Source: Bacillota bacterium
GTDB taxonomy: Bacteria > Bacillota > JADQBR01
Assembly (NCBI GenBank): GCA_016278515.1
Contig: JADQBR010000002.1
Location: 62,001-126,000, forward strand
Direction: 5' to 3'
Length of the DNA: 64,000 bases
The notes beneath the pieces are model-generated. The model saw only the letters and a program-made list of their open reading frames with translations. It was not told the origin of the DNA and did no database searches. A program made the translations under genes and the position numbers. This document shows positions 53,076-61,017 of this stretch, piece after piece. Numbering within the stretch: position 1 is the first letter of the stretch; every line of letters begins with the position of its first letter.

Positions 53076-53110
53076 GAAAAGCGGGTTTTTTAGGAACCCG
53101 CTTTTCTATT
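53076..53110 (+). terminator. Rho-independent terminator after the SASP pair
   Basis: GAAAAGCGGGTT / AACCCGCTTTTC with a 7-base loop, followed by a short T-rich tract. Confidence 0.8.
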
Positions 53111-53197
53111 TAACTATCTTACTGTTATAATGCACAATCTCAGACCTAAATATTCTTTTTGATTGTAAAAAAACTAGAATAAAGAGGAGGGACAGTA

Positions 53198-53344
53198 ATG
53201 AAAAAGAAGAACGAACAACTAAAAAAGAACGAACAACAGAAAAAGGCTAAAGATTTTGAGTTTGCAAAAGAATTAGTAACTCCACAGGATGAAAAATTTA
53301 GTAAAACTGTTAGACCTGAATATGAAGTGTATCCGGGAGAATAA
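53198..53344 (+). CDS. Small basic protein, possibly spore-associated
   Basis: Frame of 48 residues starting MKKKNEQLKKNEQQKKAKDF, then EFAKELVTPQDEKFSKTVRPEYEVYPGE. A strong AAGAGGAGGGA site precedes the ATG and two stop codons end it. Lys/Gln-rich composition and location between SASP genes and gpr suggest a minor spore protein; no family recognised. Confidence 0.55.
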   Translation: MKKKNEQLKKNEQQKKAKDFEFAKELVTPQDEKFSKTVRPEYEVYPGE

Positions 53345-53390
53345 TAATAAATATTGTAAAAAATATTAAAACCAAATTGTGGGAATTAAT

Positions 53391-53429
53391 AAAAAAGGGA
53401 AAAGACCTTTTAGGTTTTTTTCCCTTTTT
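53391..53429. terminator. Bidirectional terminator
   Basis: AAAAAGGGAAAA-ACCT / AGGT-TTTTTTTCCCTTTTT hairpin with A and T tracts on each side, between the small basic protein gene and the convergent gpr. Confidence 0.75.
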
Positions 53430-53437
53430 CAAGATAT

Positions 53438-54415
53438 TTAATGAAGAAAAGCAAGAGCTTCTTCCCAACCTACTCCAGGATGCAAACCTTGGTTTATTCC
53501 TAAAGCCACTGTTTTGGAAGTTCTATCGATTAAGTCATCTATTTCTTTGGGAGTGACAGTTAAGGTGCCCTCAAATGGTTTTAAAATTTCTTTTACCCCA
53601 TTTTCGACCATTTCTTGGGTTAAATGGTTTCTTAAGTTGGGATTGGTTGCTATTACATTAGTAAAAGTCTCATAGGCGAAAACAGCAGCATGAACTACGG
53701 TAGGCACTCCAATTGCGATTACAGGTACACCTAAGGTTTCTTGGTTTATACCTTTTCGTTGGTTTCCTATTCCTGACCCTGGATTAATCCCAGTATCTGC
53801 CAATTGAACAGTTGTGCTAATCCTTTCTACTGCTCTTGCTGCTAATGCATCAATTGCAATTACAAGGCTGGGCTTCACCCTTTCGACTACGCCTCTGATG
53901 ATTTCTGCAGTTTCTATTCCTGTAATTCCCAGTACTCCGGGAGCTAACCCGGCAACAGAGCGCAAGCCCCCTTGAACTGCATCAGGAGCGTACTTATGCA
54001 AGTGACGCGTTACCAAACTACTGTTAATTACTCTTGGACCTAATGCGTCTGGTGTTGCGTCCCAATTCCCCAACCCAACTAGTAATATAGGAGCTTCTTC
54101 ATTTAATTTAAAATTCTTTAACATAGCTTCAAGTTTTTCGCTGATGACATTGCTGACGTCTTGCTGTACGCGGCTATCGTTAAATCGAAGTTCGGGAGCT
54201 TCAATGGTGATGTAGTTACCTTGGGGCTTATTTAATGCAGCTTCACCTTGGGGATTCAAAATACTGATAGTAGTTACCGAACAAAAATCGTGATTTTCTT
54301 TTTTTTCTTTTACCCCTGCTACTTCTCTTTGTGCATCTCCTCTTAACAACTCGTGAGCTTCAACTGCCAGGTCAAGGTTTACACCCATATTATTAAAGTA
54401 GTTTTGTGCTTTCAC
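53438..54415 (-). CDS. gpr: GPR endopeptidase (spore SASP protease)
   Basis: Aspartic-type protease of 325 residues that cleaves SASPs at germination. It begins with a zymogen propeptide region (LDLAVEAHELLRGD) and contains family landmarks LVGLGNWDATPDALGPRVI, GVLGITGIETAEIIRGVVE and VIAIDALAARAVERISTTVQLADTGINPGSGIGN. The start is GTG behind GAGGAGGA. It adjoins its substrates, the SASP genes, and is preceded by a sigma-F/G-type promoter. Confidence 0.97.
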   Translation of the reverse strand: MKAQNYFNNMGVNLDLAVEAHELLRGDAQREVAGVKEKKENHDFCSVTTISILNPQGEAALNKPQGNYITIEAPELRFNDSRVQQDVSNVISEKLEAMLKNFKLNEEAPILLVGLGNWDATPDALGPRVINSSLVTRHLHKYAPDAVQGGLRSVAGLAPGVLGITGIETAEIIRGVVERVKPSLVIAIDALAARAVERISTTVQLADTGINPGSGIGNQRKGINQETLGVPVIAIGVPTVVHAAVFAYETFTNVIATNPNLRNHLTQEMVENGVKEILKPFEGTLTVTPKEIDDLIDRTSKTVALGINQGLHPGVGWEEALAFLH

Positions 54416-54446
54416 ATCTATATCCTCCTCGTTAATAGTCTAGTGT

Positions 54447-54476
54447 TAGTATAAGATAACTTAAAAATTCTTATAC
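54447..54476 (-). promoter_or_regulatory. Sigma-F/G promoter of gpr
   Basis: On the minus strand: GTATA (54476-54472), 18 bases, TATACTA (54453-54447), 32 bp before the gpr start. It fits the forespore consensus GHATR-N18-CATNHTA with one mismatch. Bacillus gpr is known to be controlled by sigma-F and sigma-G. Confidence 0.72.
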
Positions 54477-54497
54477 AATAAAAATGTGGAGGAAAAA

Positions 54498-54707
54498 ATG
54501 TTAAGTCGTAGAAAAGAAACTAAAGAGGAGGAGTTGCAGGTGGAGATAAAATGTATCGTTTGCAATAAAAGAATAGAGATAACCAAAGTGCACAAAGATT
54601 TTCAAAAATTAAGAAAAGACCCATCATTGCCGTTTGTTTGTGACGATTGCAATAATAGATTACGGCACCAGGCTAGAGAGGAACAAAAGCCAAAGCAACC
54701 AATTTAG
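54498..54707 (+). CDS. YlaI-like (DUF2197) zinc-ribbon protein
   Basis: Small protein with IKCIVCNKRIEITKV and FVCDDCNNRLRHQ, a C-x2-C...C-x2-C zinc ribbon of the YlaI type. Two starts are possible: ATG 54498 behind GGAGGA (69 residues), or GTG 54540 behind AGAGGAGG (55 residues, closest to the usual family start). It is divergent from gpr. The csfG-like RNA lies antisense just downstream. Function unknown. Confidence 0.7.
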   Translation: MLSRRKETKEEELQVEIKCIVCNKRIEITKVHKDFQKLRKDPSLPFVCDDCNNRLRHQAREEQKPKQPI

Positions 54708-54708
54708 G

Positions 54709-54826
54709 CATTAAATAAAACGAAGGCGGCTAAGCCGCCTTCGTTGGGAGAGGAGAAACCGGAGGAAGAGCTCATGGGGGAGGGTTATTTTGATAAATAA
54801 CCTCTAAGCTCTTCATTTGGTTTTCA
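54709..54826 (-). ncRNA. csfG: Probable CsfG sporulation-specific small RNA
   Basis: Minus-strand transcript of about 115 nt. A 5' hairpin GAAGAGCT..GGTTATTT / AAATAACC..AGCTCTTC (54765-54814) is followed by a C-rich single-stranded stretch (CCTCCGGTTTCTCCTCTCCC). It ends in a strong terminator hairpin AACGAAGGCGGC / GCCGCCTTCGTT (54719-54745) followed by TTTTATTT. A GTATA-N18-CATAATA forespore promoter sits just upstream. Location upstream of rsmD (ylbH) matches Bacillus csfG, described as a sigma-F/G-dependent RNA in the ylbG-ylbH interval conserved in endospore formers. Identified by position, promoter and structure, not alignment. Confidence 0.75.
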
Positions 54827-54830
54827 CTAA

Positions 54831-54860
54831 TATTATGGACTGCAATTTATAACAATATAC
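54831..54860 (-). promoter_or_regulatory. Sigma-F/G promoter of the csfG-like RNA
   Basis: On the minus strand: GTATA (54860-54856), exactly 18 bases, CATAATA (54837-54831). It is a full match to the forespore consensus GHATR-N18-CATNHTA. Transcription would begin near 54825, directly ahead of the first hairpin. Confidence 0.75.
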
Positions 54861-54963
54861 ATAGGCACCGAATTTTTTTATCCAATAGCTAATCGCTAGT
54901 ACAAAATAAACGGTCGAGTTTTATTCCAAAATGTGCTATAATGCTTTTGATGAGGTGGCATTT

Positions 54964-55503
54964 TTGAGGGTTATTTCTGGTATAGCTAAAGGCAGAAGAT
55001 TGCAGGCACCTAAGGGTCTAAAGACTAGGCCAACTGCTGATAGAGTTAAAGAAGCTGTTTTTAACATAATCTCTCCTTTTATTGGACAAGCCAGATTTCT
55101 GGACTTATTTGCTGGTAGTGGCGGAATGGGTATTGAGGCTTTAAGCAGGGGTGCTAAGTCTGTAACTTTTATAGAGCAAGATTTGGCTGCATTGAAAGTT
55201 ATTAAGGCAAATTTAGACGCCACGGGCCTTGGTAGTCAGGCAACTGTAATTAAGGGTGATGTTTTTTCTGTACTTGCAAATTTAAAAGATGAAGAGTTTG
55301 ATTTAATTTATATAGATCCCCCATATAACCTTAAGCTAGGGGAACGAATATTATCAGAGTTGAAAACGCGTAATTTACCATCTGCGAATTCAATGGTTAT
55401 GCTTGAGGCTATGAGAAAAGAAGAGATCAAGGTTGACAACTTGGAAAAAATCTCAGTTCGCCAATATGGTGATACGGCAGTTTTCTTTTTCAAAAACAGT
55501 TAA
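54964..55503 (+). CDS. rsmD: 16S rRNA m2G966 methyltransferase
   Basis: Protein of 179 residues starting at TTG 54964 (MRVISGIAKGRRLQAP) behind GAGGTGG. It has the SAM-binding FLDLFAGSGGMGIEALSRGA and the catalytic N-P-P-Y-type motif as DPPYNL (YIDPPYNLKL). The usual downstream coaD gene is absent; a coiled-coil gene follows instead. Confidence 0.95.
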   Translation: MRVISGIAKGRRLQAPKGLKTRPTADRVKEAVFNIISPFIGQARFLDLFAGSGGMGIEALSRGAKSVTFIEQDLAALKVIKANLDATGLGSQATVIKGDVFSVLANLKDEEFDLIYIDPPYNLKLGERILSELKTRNLPSANSMVMLEAMRKEEIKVDNLEKISVRQYGDTAVFFFKNS

Positions 55504-55518
55504 TTTGGAGGGGTTAGT

Positions 55519-55992
55519 GTGGAGCAATTGGAGGGTGCGCTTAAGTTAATCGACGACTTGGAAGAATTTGTTATCAATGGAACAAAAGTTCCAATAACAT
55601 CAAAAGTAATTATCGACCAGGATGTAATATTGGAAATAGTTGATAAAATAAGAGGGCTGTTGCCCAGTGAGCTTCATAAGGCACAACAAATAAATAAAGA
55701 AAGAAAGCAGGTACTTCATGAGGCAAAACAAGAGGCGGAAAGAATATTAAATGAGGCACGTTCCCACATTGATAAAATGGTTTCAGAAGAAGAAATTGTG
55801 AAGAGAGCAGAATCCAGAAAAAAAGAAATTATTAGCCAAGCGGAAAAAACAACTCAACAGATAAAAGAAGGATCGACCGTTTATGCTGATGATGTGCTAA
55901 ATAATTTAGAAATTAGTTTAGAAAAGACTTTATCTGTTGTCAGAAAGGGCCGCCAAGAACTCCAGGTTACCAAATCTAGACATGTCAGCTAA
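55519..55992 (+). CDS. Coiled-coil protein (ATPase-subunit-b-like)
   Basis: Protein of 157 residues that is almost entirely predicted coiled coil from about residue 55 onward (SELHKAQQINKERKQVLHEAKQEAERILNEA). Such proteins are often annotated as ATPase or DivIVA-like because of composition. The start is GTG behind GGAGGGG. It lies between rsmD and ylbJ, as similar proteins do in Clostridia. Function unknown. Confidence 0.65.
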   Translation: MEQLEGALKLIDDLEEFVINGTKVPITSKVIIDQDVILEIVDKIRGLLPSELHKAQQINKERKQVLHEAKQEAERILNEARSHIDKMVSEEEIVKRAESRKKEIISQAEKTTQQIKEGSTVYADDVLNNLEISLEKTLSVVRKGRQELQVTKSRHVS

Positions 55993-55996
55993 AGAT

Positions 55997-57226
55997 CTAT
56001 ACTTTAAATCCAAATACACTTTTATACAAAATAGTAAGCACCACAGTTAGGATTAATAACAGTATAAAAACAATACTTAAAAAAAGCGGGATTGCTACAG
56101 CAGCTAGCAAAGTATAGTGATCGCTTGTTATTGTGTTTGGCTGGGGAAAGTACCTAAAAACTGGCTGAGCTGGACCTATCAGGAGAGAAATGAAACATGC
56201 TGCAAGTATACCGTGAGCTAGACGACTTATTATGAACGGCCAGAGACGCAAGTCTGTCTGACCGATGAAACTGGCAATCTGAGCATGGACTGATAAACCA
56301 CTCCAACCTAAGATGACGCTAACTATTATCAACTGCTGATATAAGGGAGCATTAATTTCACTTGCGCTTTTCGCACCTATAGTAACTTCAAACAGTCCTG
56401 CAGCTAAAGACTGAGCTAATTGCTCATTGAATCTGAACCCAAGCAGTATTTGCCCAAACGCGTTACTAATTATAGGAATTATCCCCAACTGTAACAATAC
56501 TTCCAGTATTACGGAAAAGAGGATAATGAACCCACCTATTATACTTAGTGTTTGAACGCCCTTCTTGACAGCATCCCCCAATTGTTGACCGAGAGGTGTA
56601 TTATTTTTGCGTTGTGCATTTAATAGTGCATCGATACTTCTGGAAATAAGGCGGTGAGTTGAGACTCGATGGTTGGTCTGCTCAGGGTCATTATAGCCAT
56701 GGAAACGCAACAATACGCCGATGCAGAGATTAGCAGTATAATGGGAGATTGCAATAATTGTTCCCAACTGAGGATTTTGAAACATTCCAATGGCAACAGC
56801 CCCAAACATGAATAAGGGACTTGCGTTGTTGGTAAAACACGCTAGTCTTTCGCCTTCATTTCTTGTGCATAGGGATTTTTTTCTCAAGTCAGTCGTAAGA
56901 ACGGCTCCAATTGGGAATCCTGAAGTATATCCCATGGCCATGACAAATGCTCCGTTGCCAGGGACGTTGAAAATAGGGCGCATAATAGGTTCAAGCAAAA
57001 CACTTAAAAAATGAACAATTCCAAAGGACATCATTAAATTAGACACTATAAAAAAAGGCAATAATGCAGGGAAAACTATGTTCCACCAAGTATTGAGACC
57101 TCTTAAAGATGCTTCGAAAACTTCTTTGGGAAACACCATTAAAGAAATGAATACTCCAATTAGGATTAATGATTTTATTATTCCTGTTAATGATTTAGAA
57201 GAACGATTATTGATAATTGCTCTCAT
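55997..57226 (-). CDS. ylbJ: Sporulation integral membrane protein YlbJ
   Basis: Membrane protein of 409 residues with about eight helices of the nucleoside-transporter/gate type. GYTSGFPIGAVLTTDLRKK, CFTNNASPLFMFGAVAIGMF and LGWSGLSVHAQIASFI are diagnostic for YlbJ. In Bacillus it is sigma-E-controlled and needed for heat-resistant spores. It is convergent with the coiled-coil gene and divergent from the patatin-like gene. Confidence 0.93.
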   Translation of the reverse strand: MRAIINNRSSKSLTGIIKSLILIGVFISLMVFPKEVFEASLRGLNTWWNIVFPALLPFFIVSNLMMSFGIVHFLSVLLEPIMRPIFNVPGNGAFVMAMGYTSGFPIGAVLTTDLRKKSLCTRNEGERLACFTNNASPLFMFGAVAIGMFQNPQLGTIIAISHYTANLCIGVLLRFHGYNDPEQTNHRVSTHRLISRSIDALLNAQRKNNTPLGQQLGDAVKKGVQTLSIIGGFIILFSVILEVLLQLGIIPIISNAFGQILLGFRFNEQLAQSLAAGLFEVTIGAKSASEINAPLYQQLIIVSVILGWSGLSVHAQIASFIGQTDLRLWPFIISRLAHGILAACFISLLIGPAQPVFRYFPQPNTITSDHYTLLAAVAIPLFLSIVFILLLILTVVLTILYKSVFGFKV

Positions 57227-57392
57227 ACTTCTCGATCACCCTTAAATTCTGTCTCTTAGCATTTTCTGAAAGTTAAGTCTGAAATGTTGGTAAGGTTTAA
57301 GTTTCTTTTTAATATATTAGAACTAAGACCTGGCTAGAACTAGTGTAATTTTATGTTATGCCGGTTAAAATATGATAGAGAGGTGAGACGAG

Positions 57393-58184
57393 TTGCCCAA
57401 ACGGAAACCCAAAGTTGGATTGGCCTTAGGTGCTGGTGCCGCAAAAGGGTTAGCTCACATAGGGGTAATACAAGAGTTACTTAAGGCAAAGGTCCCTATT
57501 GATTTAATTGCAGGCAGTAGTATTGGCAGTGTTTTCGGGGCCCTTTTAGCATGTGGTCATGATTTTGAAAGGTTAGAACGGTTGGCACTGGAATTGAAAC
57601 AAAAGCTATTAGTTGATTTGACCGTACCAAGGATGGGTATTATTAAGGGGAACAAAATCGAAGAACTTTTGCGTTTATTAACCCAGAATAAAAACTTTGA
57701 TCAGTTAAATATCCCTTTTTATGTAGTAGCTGTTGATTTGATTGAAGGTGAGAAGGTAGTTTTGGACTCTGGAAATGTTGCCAAAGCCCTTAGAGCTAGT
57801 GTGGCTATACCAGGTATATTTCAACCCGTAGTTATGGGTGAGAAAGTTTTGGTGGATGGTGCTGTGTTAGACAGGGTACCAATAAGTGTTGTGAGGGAAA
57901 AAGGCGCAGACATAGTAATAGCAGTGGATGTTAAATTTGGCGGAAGCGACCATAAGAGAAATAAAGTTAGTAGTATCATGGATGTTATTATATTAAGTTT
58001 AGACATTATCGACAGGGAGACAGTAAACAAAACTATCTTAGGAGCAGATATTTTAATACAACCCGATTTAAGTGATCTAAATCCAAATAATTTTGACCAA
58101 GCGCATCAAGGAGTTGTTCGTGGCAAGACAGCAACTCGACAAGCAATTGACACAATTTTTCAGGTTATAGACCAATATGAATAA
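57393..58184 (+). CDS. Patatin-like phospholipase (RssA/YlbK type)
   Basis: Protein of 263 residues with an oxyanion-hole glycine motif LALGAGAAKGLAHIGVI, nucleophile elbow G-S-S-I-G (AGSSIGSVFG) and catalytic Asp in VDGAVLDRVPI. The start is TTG behind GAGAGGTGAG. It occupies the ylbK position next to ylbJ. Likely a lipid esterase. Confidence 0.9.
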   Translation: MPKRKPKVGLALGAGAAKGLAHIGVIQELLKAKVPIDLIAGSSIGSVFGALLACGHDFERLERLALELKQKLLVDLTVPRMGIIKGNKIEELLRLLTQNKNFDQLNIPFYVVAVDLIEGEKVVLDSGNVAKALRASVAIPGIFQPVVMGEKVLVDGAVLDRVPISVVREKGADIVIAVDVKFGGSDHKRNKVSSIMDVIILSLDIIDRETVNKTILGADILIQPDLSDLNPNNFDQAHQGVVRGKTATRQAIDTIFQVIDQYE

Positions 58185-58208
58185 ATGATGTTGGAAAGAG
58201 GGGTTTGC

Positions 58209-59417
58209 ATGAAGGTACTAGTAATTAACTGTGGCAGTTCTTCGTTAAAGTATCAGTTATTTGATATGGAACAAGAGGTAGTTATGGCAAAAGGTCTAAT
58301 AGAGCGTATAGGCTTAGAAGGTGCGCAACTAAATCATCAGCCGAAAGGAAAGGAAAAGCATGTTCAGGCGGCAGATATTAGTGATCATAAAAAGGCAATT
58401 GAATTAGTTATTGAGGTCTTATTGAGCTCTGAACATGGTGTTTTGCATGATATTGAAGAGATAGAGGCCGTCGGTCATCGTGTTGCTCACGGAGGTGCTA
58501 TTTTTTCTGCATCAATATTAGTGGATTCTCAGGTAAAAGAAGAAATTAGAAAACTTATTGAATTAGCCCCTTTACATAATCCACCTAACTTGCTCGGTAT
58601 TGAAGCAGCGGAGAAACTGTTGCCCGACGCACCACAAGTAGCAGTTTTTGATACTGCTTTCCACCAAACTATCCCGGCGAAAGCCTATATGTATAGTCTT
58701 CCGTATGAACTCTTTGAAAAATATGGCATAAGAAAATACGGCTTTCATGGCACATCTCATTTGTACGTTGGACAACGTGCGGCAGAAATGTTGGGTAAGG
58801 ATTTCTCTGAATTAAAAATAATTACATGCCATTTGGGGAATGGGGCAAGTGTAACAGCTATTGGGAATGGACAATCTCAAGAAACCAGCATGGGTTTTAC
58901 ACCATTGGAAGGCCTAACTATGGGTACTAGATGTGGCGATTTGGATCCTGCTATTGTGCCTTTCATAATGGAGAAGGAAAAGATGGGTACTGAGGAAATA
59001 AATCAGATGCTAAATAAAAAAAGTGGTGTATTAGGTCTATCAGGAATAAGTAGTGATTTTCGAGACATTGAAGATTCGGCAGCTCAAGGTAACGATAGAG
59101 CCAAATTAGCCTTGGATGTATTTGTTCAAGATGTTAAAAAGTACATTGGGGCTTACATTGCAACATTAAACGGGTTAGATGCCCTAGTATTTACAGCAGG
59201 TCTTGGAGAGAACTCCAAAGAAATTCGTGCAGCAATTTGCCAAGATATGGATTGTCTGGGTATTAAAATAGACTCGGATAAAAATCATGTTCGCGGTCAG
59301 GAAGCTGATGTTTCCACTGAAGATAGTTCGGTAAAGGTTCTTGTCGTTCCCACTAATGAGGAATTAGTAATTGCACGAGATACAAAAAAACTTATTCGCT
59401 TGACACCTAATGAATAA
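58209..59417 (+). CDS. ackA: Acetate kinase
   Basis: Protein of 402 residues starting at ATG 58209 (MKVLVINCGSSSLKYQLFD) behind GAAAGAGGGG. ASKHA-fold motifs visible: VGHRVAHGG, FDTAFHQTIP, YGFHGTSHLYV, CHLGNGAS and VFTAGLGENS. It makes ATP from acetyl-phosphate, the final step of acetate-forming fermentation. The partner pta is not within the window. Confidence 0.97.
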   Translation: MKVLVINCGSSSLKYQLFDMEQEVVMAKGLIERIGLEGAQLNHQPKGKEKHVQAADISDHKKAIELVIEVLLSSEHGVLHDIEEIEAVGHRVAHGGAIFSASILVDSQVKEEIRKLIELAPLHNPPNLLGIEAAEKLLPDAPQVAVFDTAFHQTIPAKAYMYSLPYELFEKYGIRKYGFHGTSHLYVGQRAAEMLGKDFSELKIITCHLGNGASVTAIGNGQSQETSMGFTPLEGLTMGTRCGDLDPAIVPFIMEKEKMGTEEINQMLNKKSGVLGLSGISSDFRDIEDSAAQGNDRAKLALDVFVQDVKKYIGAYIATLNGLDALVFTAGLGENSKEIRAAICQDMDCLGIKIDSDKNHVRGQEADVSTEDSSVKVLVVPTNEELVIARDTKKLIRLTPNE

Positions 59418-59479
59418 TTTATGTATAATACTGGTTGTATCTGTTTTTCTGAACGCTCGTTTGAAATGGGGTGTTGGAT

Positions 59480-59992
59480 TTGAAGCTTGAAGTTAAAGAT
59501 TTATCAAAGAACGTAAGCGCAGCCAAGAACTTTTCTTTCGAAGAGAACTGGGAAAGTCTAGAGTCATCTAAGGATAAGAGGGATAAAATTGTATTTATTA
59601 AGCCGCTAACTTTTAAAGGCACAGCCTCTAACATCGGGACTACAATTTTAGTGAGCGGGGATATTAATACTGCGGTTCAACTTAGTTGTTCAAGATGTTT
59701 AAAACCTTTTGACTTACCCATAGATGCAGGCTACAACCAAGAATTTTGCCATGAAAAAGATAAGAGTATAAATGAGGAATGTAGGCTTTTTGACGGTGGT
59801 ATAATTGATTTTACTCAAACTGTCACAGAAGAACTTATCTTATCCTTACCAATGAAATGGTTGTGTCAGGAAGAATGCCAGGGTTTATGTCCGTATTGTG
59901 GCAAAGATCGTAATGAAAATAGTTGCAATTGCAAAGAAGAGGATGTGGACCCAAGGTTAGAGGTATTAAAAAAGTTTTTTGATAAGGAGTAA
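59480..59992 (+). CDS. yceD: YceD-family protein (DUF177)
   Basis: Protein of about 170 residues with the YceD core [18 protein letters not shown] motif ([16 protein letters not shown]) and a C-terminal cysteine cluster [23 protein letters not shown]. The start is taken as TTG 59480, 6 bases after GGGGTG; GTG 59471 and TTG 59474 are possible. It precedes rpmF by 17 bp, the near-universal pairing. It is thought to act in 23S rRNA metabolism. Confidence 0.92.
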   Translation: MKLEVKDLSKNVSAAKNFSFEENWESLESSKDKRDKIVFIKPLTFKGTASNIGTTILVSGDINTAVQLSCSRCLKPFDLPIDAGYNQEFCHEKDKSINEECRLFDGGIIDFTQTVTEELILSLPMKWLCQEECQGLCPYCGKDRNENSCNCKEEDVDPRLEVLKKFFDKE

Positions 59993-60009
59993 GGAAGGAG
60001 GGGAGTACT

Positions 60010-60204
60010 ATGGCTGTTCCAAAGAGAAGACAATCGAAGGCTAGAAGCAATAAAAGGAGAAGTCAGTGGTTGAAGAGTACCGGGCCTCAACTAGTTGAAT
60101 GTCCACAATGTCATGAATTAAAGTTACCTCATCGTGCTTGTAAGGAATGCGGTTACTATAAAGGCAAAGAGGTAATTGAAGAAAAAAAAGTAGCAGCTGA
60201 ATAA
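60010..60204 (+). CDS. rpmF: Ribosomal protein L32 (zinc-binding form)
   Basis: Protein of 64 residues beginning [20 protein letters not shown], with [20 protein letters not shown] giving a C-x2-C...C-x2-C zinc site. The start is ATG behind AAGGAGGGGAG. It follows yceD, and a terminator follows it. Confidence 0.97.
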   Translation: MAVPKRRQSKARSNKRRSQWLKSTGPQLVECPQCHELKLPHRACKECGYYKGKEVIEEKKVAAE

Positions 60205-60215
60205 TAATTTGTATT

Positions 60216-60240
60216 AAAGGGTCTTTTGACCCTTTTTTTT
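60216..60240 (+). terminator. Rho-independent terminator after rpmF
   Basis: AAAGGGTC / GACCCTTT with a TTTT loop and a run of T, 12 bases after the stop codon. Confidence 0.88.
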
Positions 60241-60350
60241 ACTATTTAGGACGTATAGATTTTGGGCCACATCAGTGCACCTATGGTCTCGTATGCTAAT
60301 GCACAAAAAGCGTATTGTATGCTGCAAACTATGTTTTTTATATTTTAGGA

Positions 60351-60422
60351 TTGAAATATTTTGGTACATCCATTATAATTAATATTGTTTATAACTAGGT
60401 AATAGTACTAGGTGATTACATA
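60351..60422 (+). promoter_or_regulatory. Promoter and probable FapR operator of the fap/fab operon
   Basis: TTGAAA (60351-60356), 17 bases, TATAAT (60374-60379) is a strong sigma-A promoter starting near 60386. Just downstream lie two copies of ACTAGGT (60393-60399 and 60408-60414), in ACTAGGTAATAGTACTAGGT. They resemble the TAGTACYWG-type half-sites of FapR. FapR, encoded next, normally binds overlapping or downstream of the start and is released by malonyl-CoA. The operator reading is tentative. Confidence 0.55.
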
Positions 60423-60439
60423 AAAGGTGGGTTTTCGAC

Positions 60440-61000
60440 ATGAACGATAGAATTTTGACCCGGCAAGAACGTCAAGTACGGCTGGGAATATATATTAAAC
60501 AAAACCCATTTGCAACAGATGAGGAATTAGCAAAGCGATTTAATGTCAGCATCCCCACTATTCGCTTAGACCGCGCAGCATTGAAAATTCCCGAATTAAG
60601 AAAAAGAGTTAAGCAAGTTGCTGAGGAAGTCTACATAGAAATTAAGTCAATGCATGAGACGGAATTGGTTGGAGAATTGGTGGATATTGAGCTTGATAAA
60701 CAAGCTATTTCTATTCTTCAGATTACAGAAGAACTTGTTCTAGAAAAAACAAAAATCGTTCGGGGTCATCATTTGTTTGCTCAAGCTAATTCCCTTGCAG
60801 CAGCTGTCCTCGATGCAAATGTAGTATTAACTGGGAGTTGCCGTCTGCGTTTTAAGCGTCCGGTCTATTTTAATGAAAAAGTTGTTGCGAAAGCAGTAGT
60901 TAAGGTTAAGAAGAAAAATTCAGCATTAGTATCTGTTTATTCTAAAGTAAATGACGAAATGGTGTTTAAGGCTCAGTTTATATTACTAATGCAGTATTAA
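60440..61000 (+). CDS. fapR: Malonyl-CoA-responsive repressor FapR
   Basis: Protein of 186 residues: N-terminal DeoR-type helix-turn-helix (ERQVRLGIYIKQNPFATDEELAKRFNVSIPTIRLDR) and C-terminal hotdog domain (GHHLFAQANSLAAAVLDANVVLTGSCRLRFKRPVYFNEKV) that senses malonyl-CoA. It represses lipid synthesis genes. The start is ATG behind AAAGGTGG. It leads the plsX-fabH-fabK-fabD run. Confidence 0.95.
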   Translation: MNDRILTRQERQVRLGIYIKQNPFATDEELAKRFNVSIPTIRLDRAALKIPELRKRVKQVAEEVYIEIKSMHETELVGELVDIELDKQAISILQITEELVLEKTKIVRGHHLFAQANSLAAAVLDANVVLTGSCRLRFKRPVYFNEKVVAKAVVKVKKKNSALVSVYSKVNDEMVFKAQFILLMQY

Positions 61001-61017
61001 TGGAGGCGTGATGCTAT

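Noticed and set aside
54719-54745. Plus-strand terminator for the YlaI-like gene
   Set aside because: On the plus strand the hairpin is followed by GGGAGAGG rather than T residues; the T-rich tail is on the minus strand, where it ends the csfG-like RNA.
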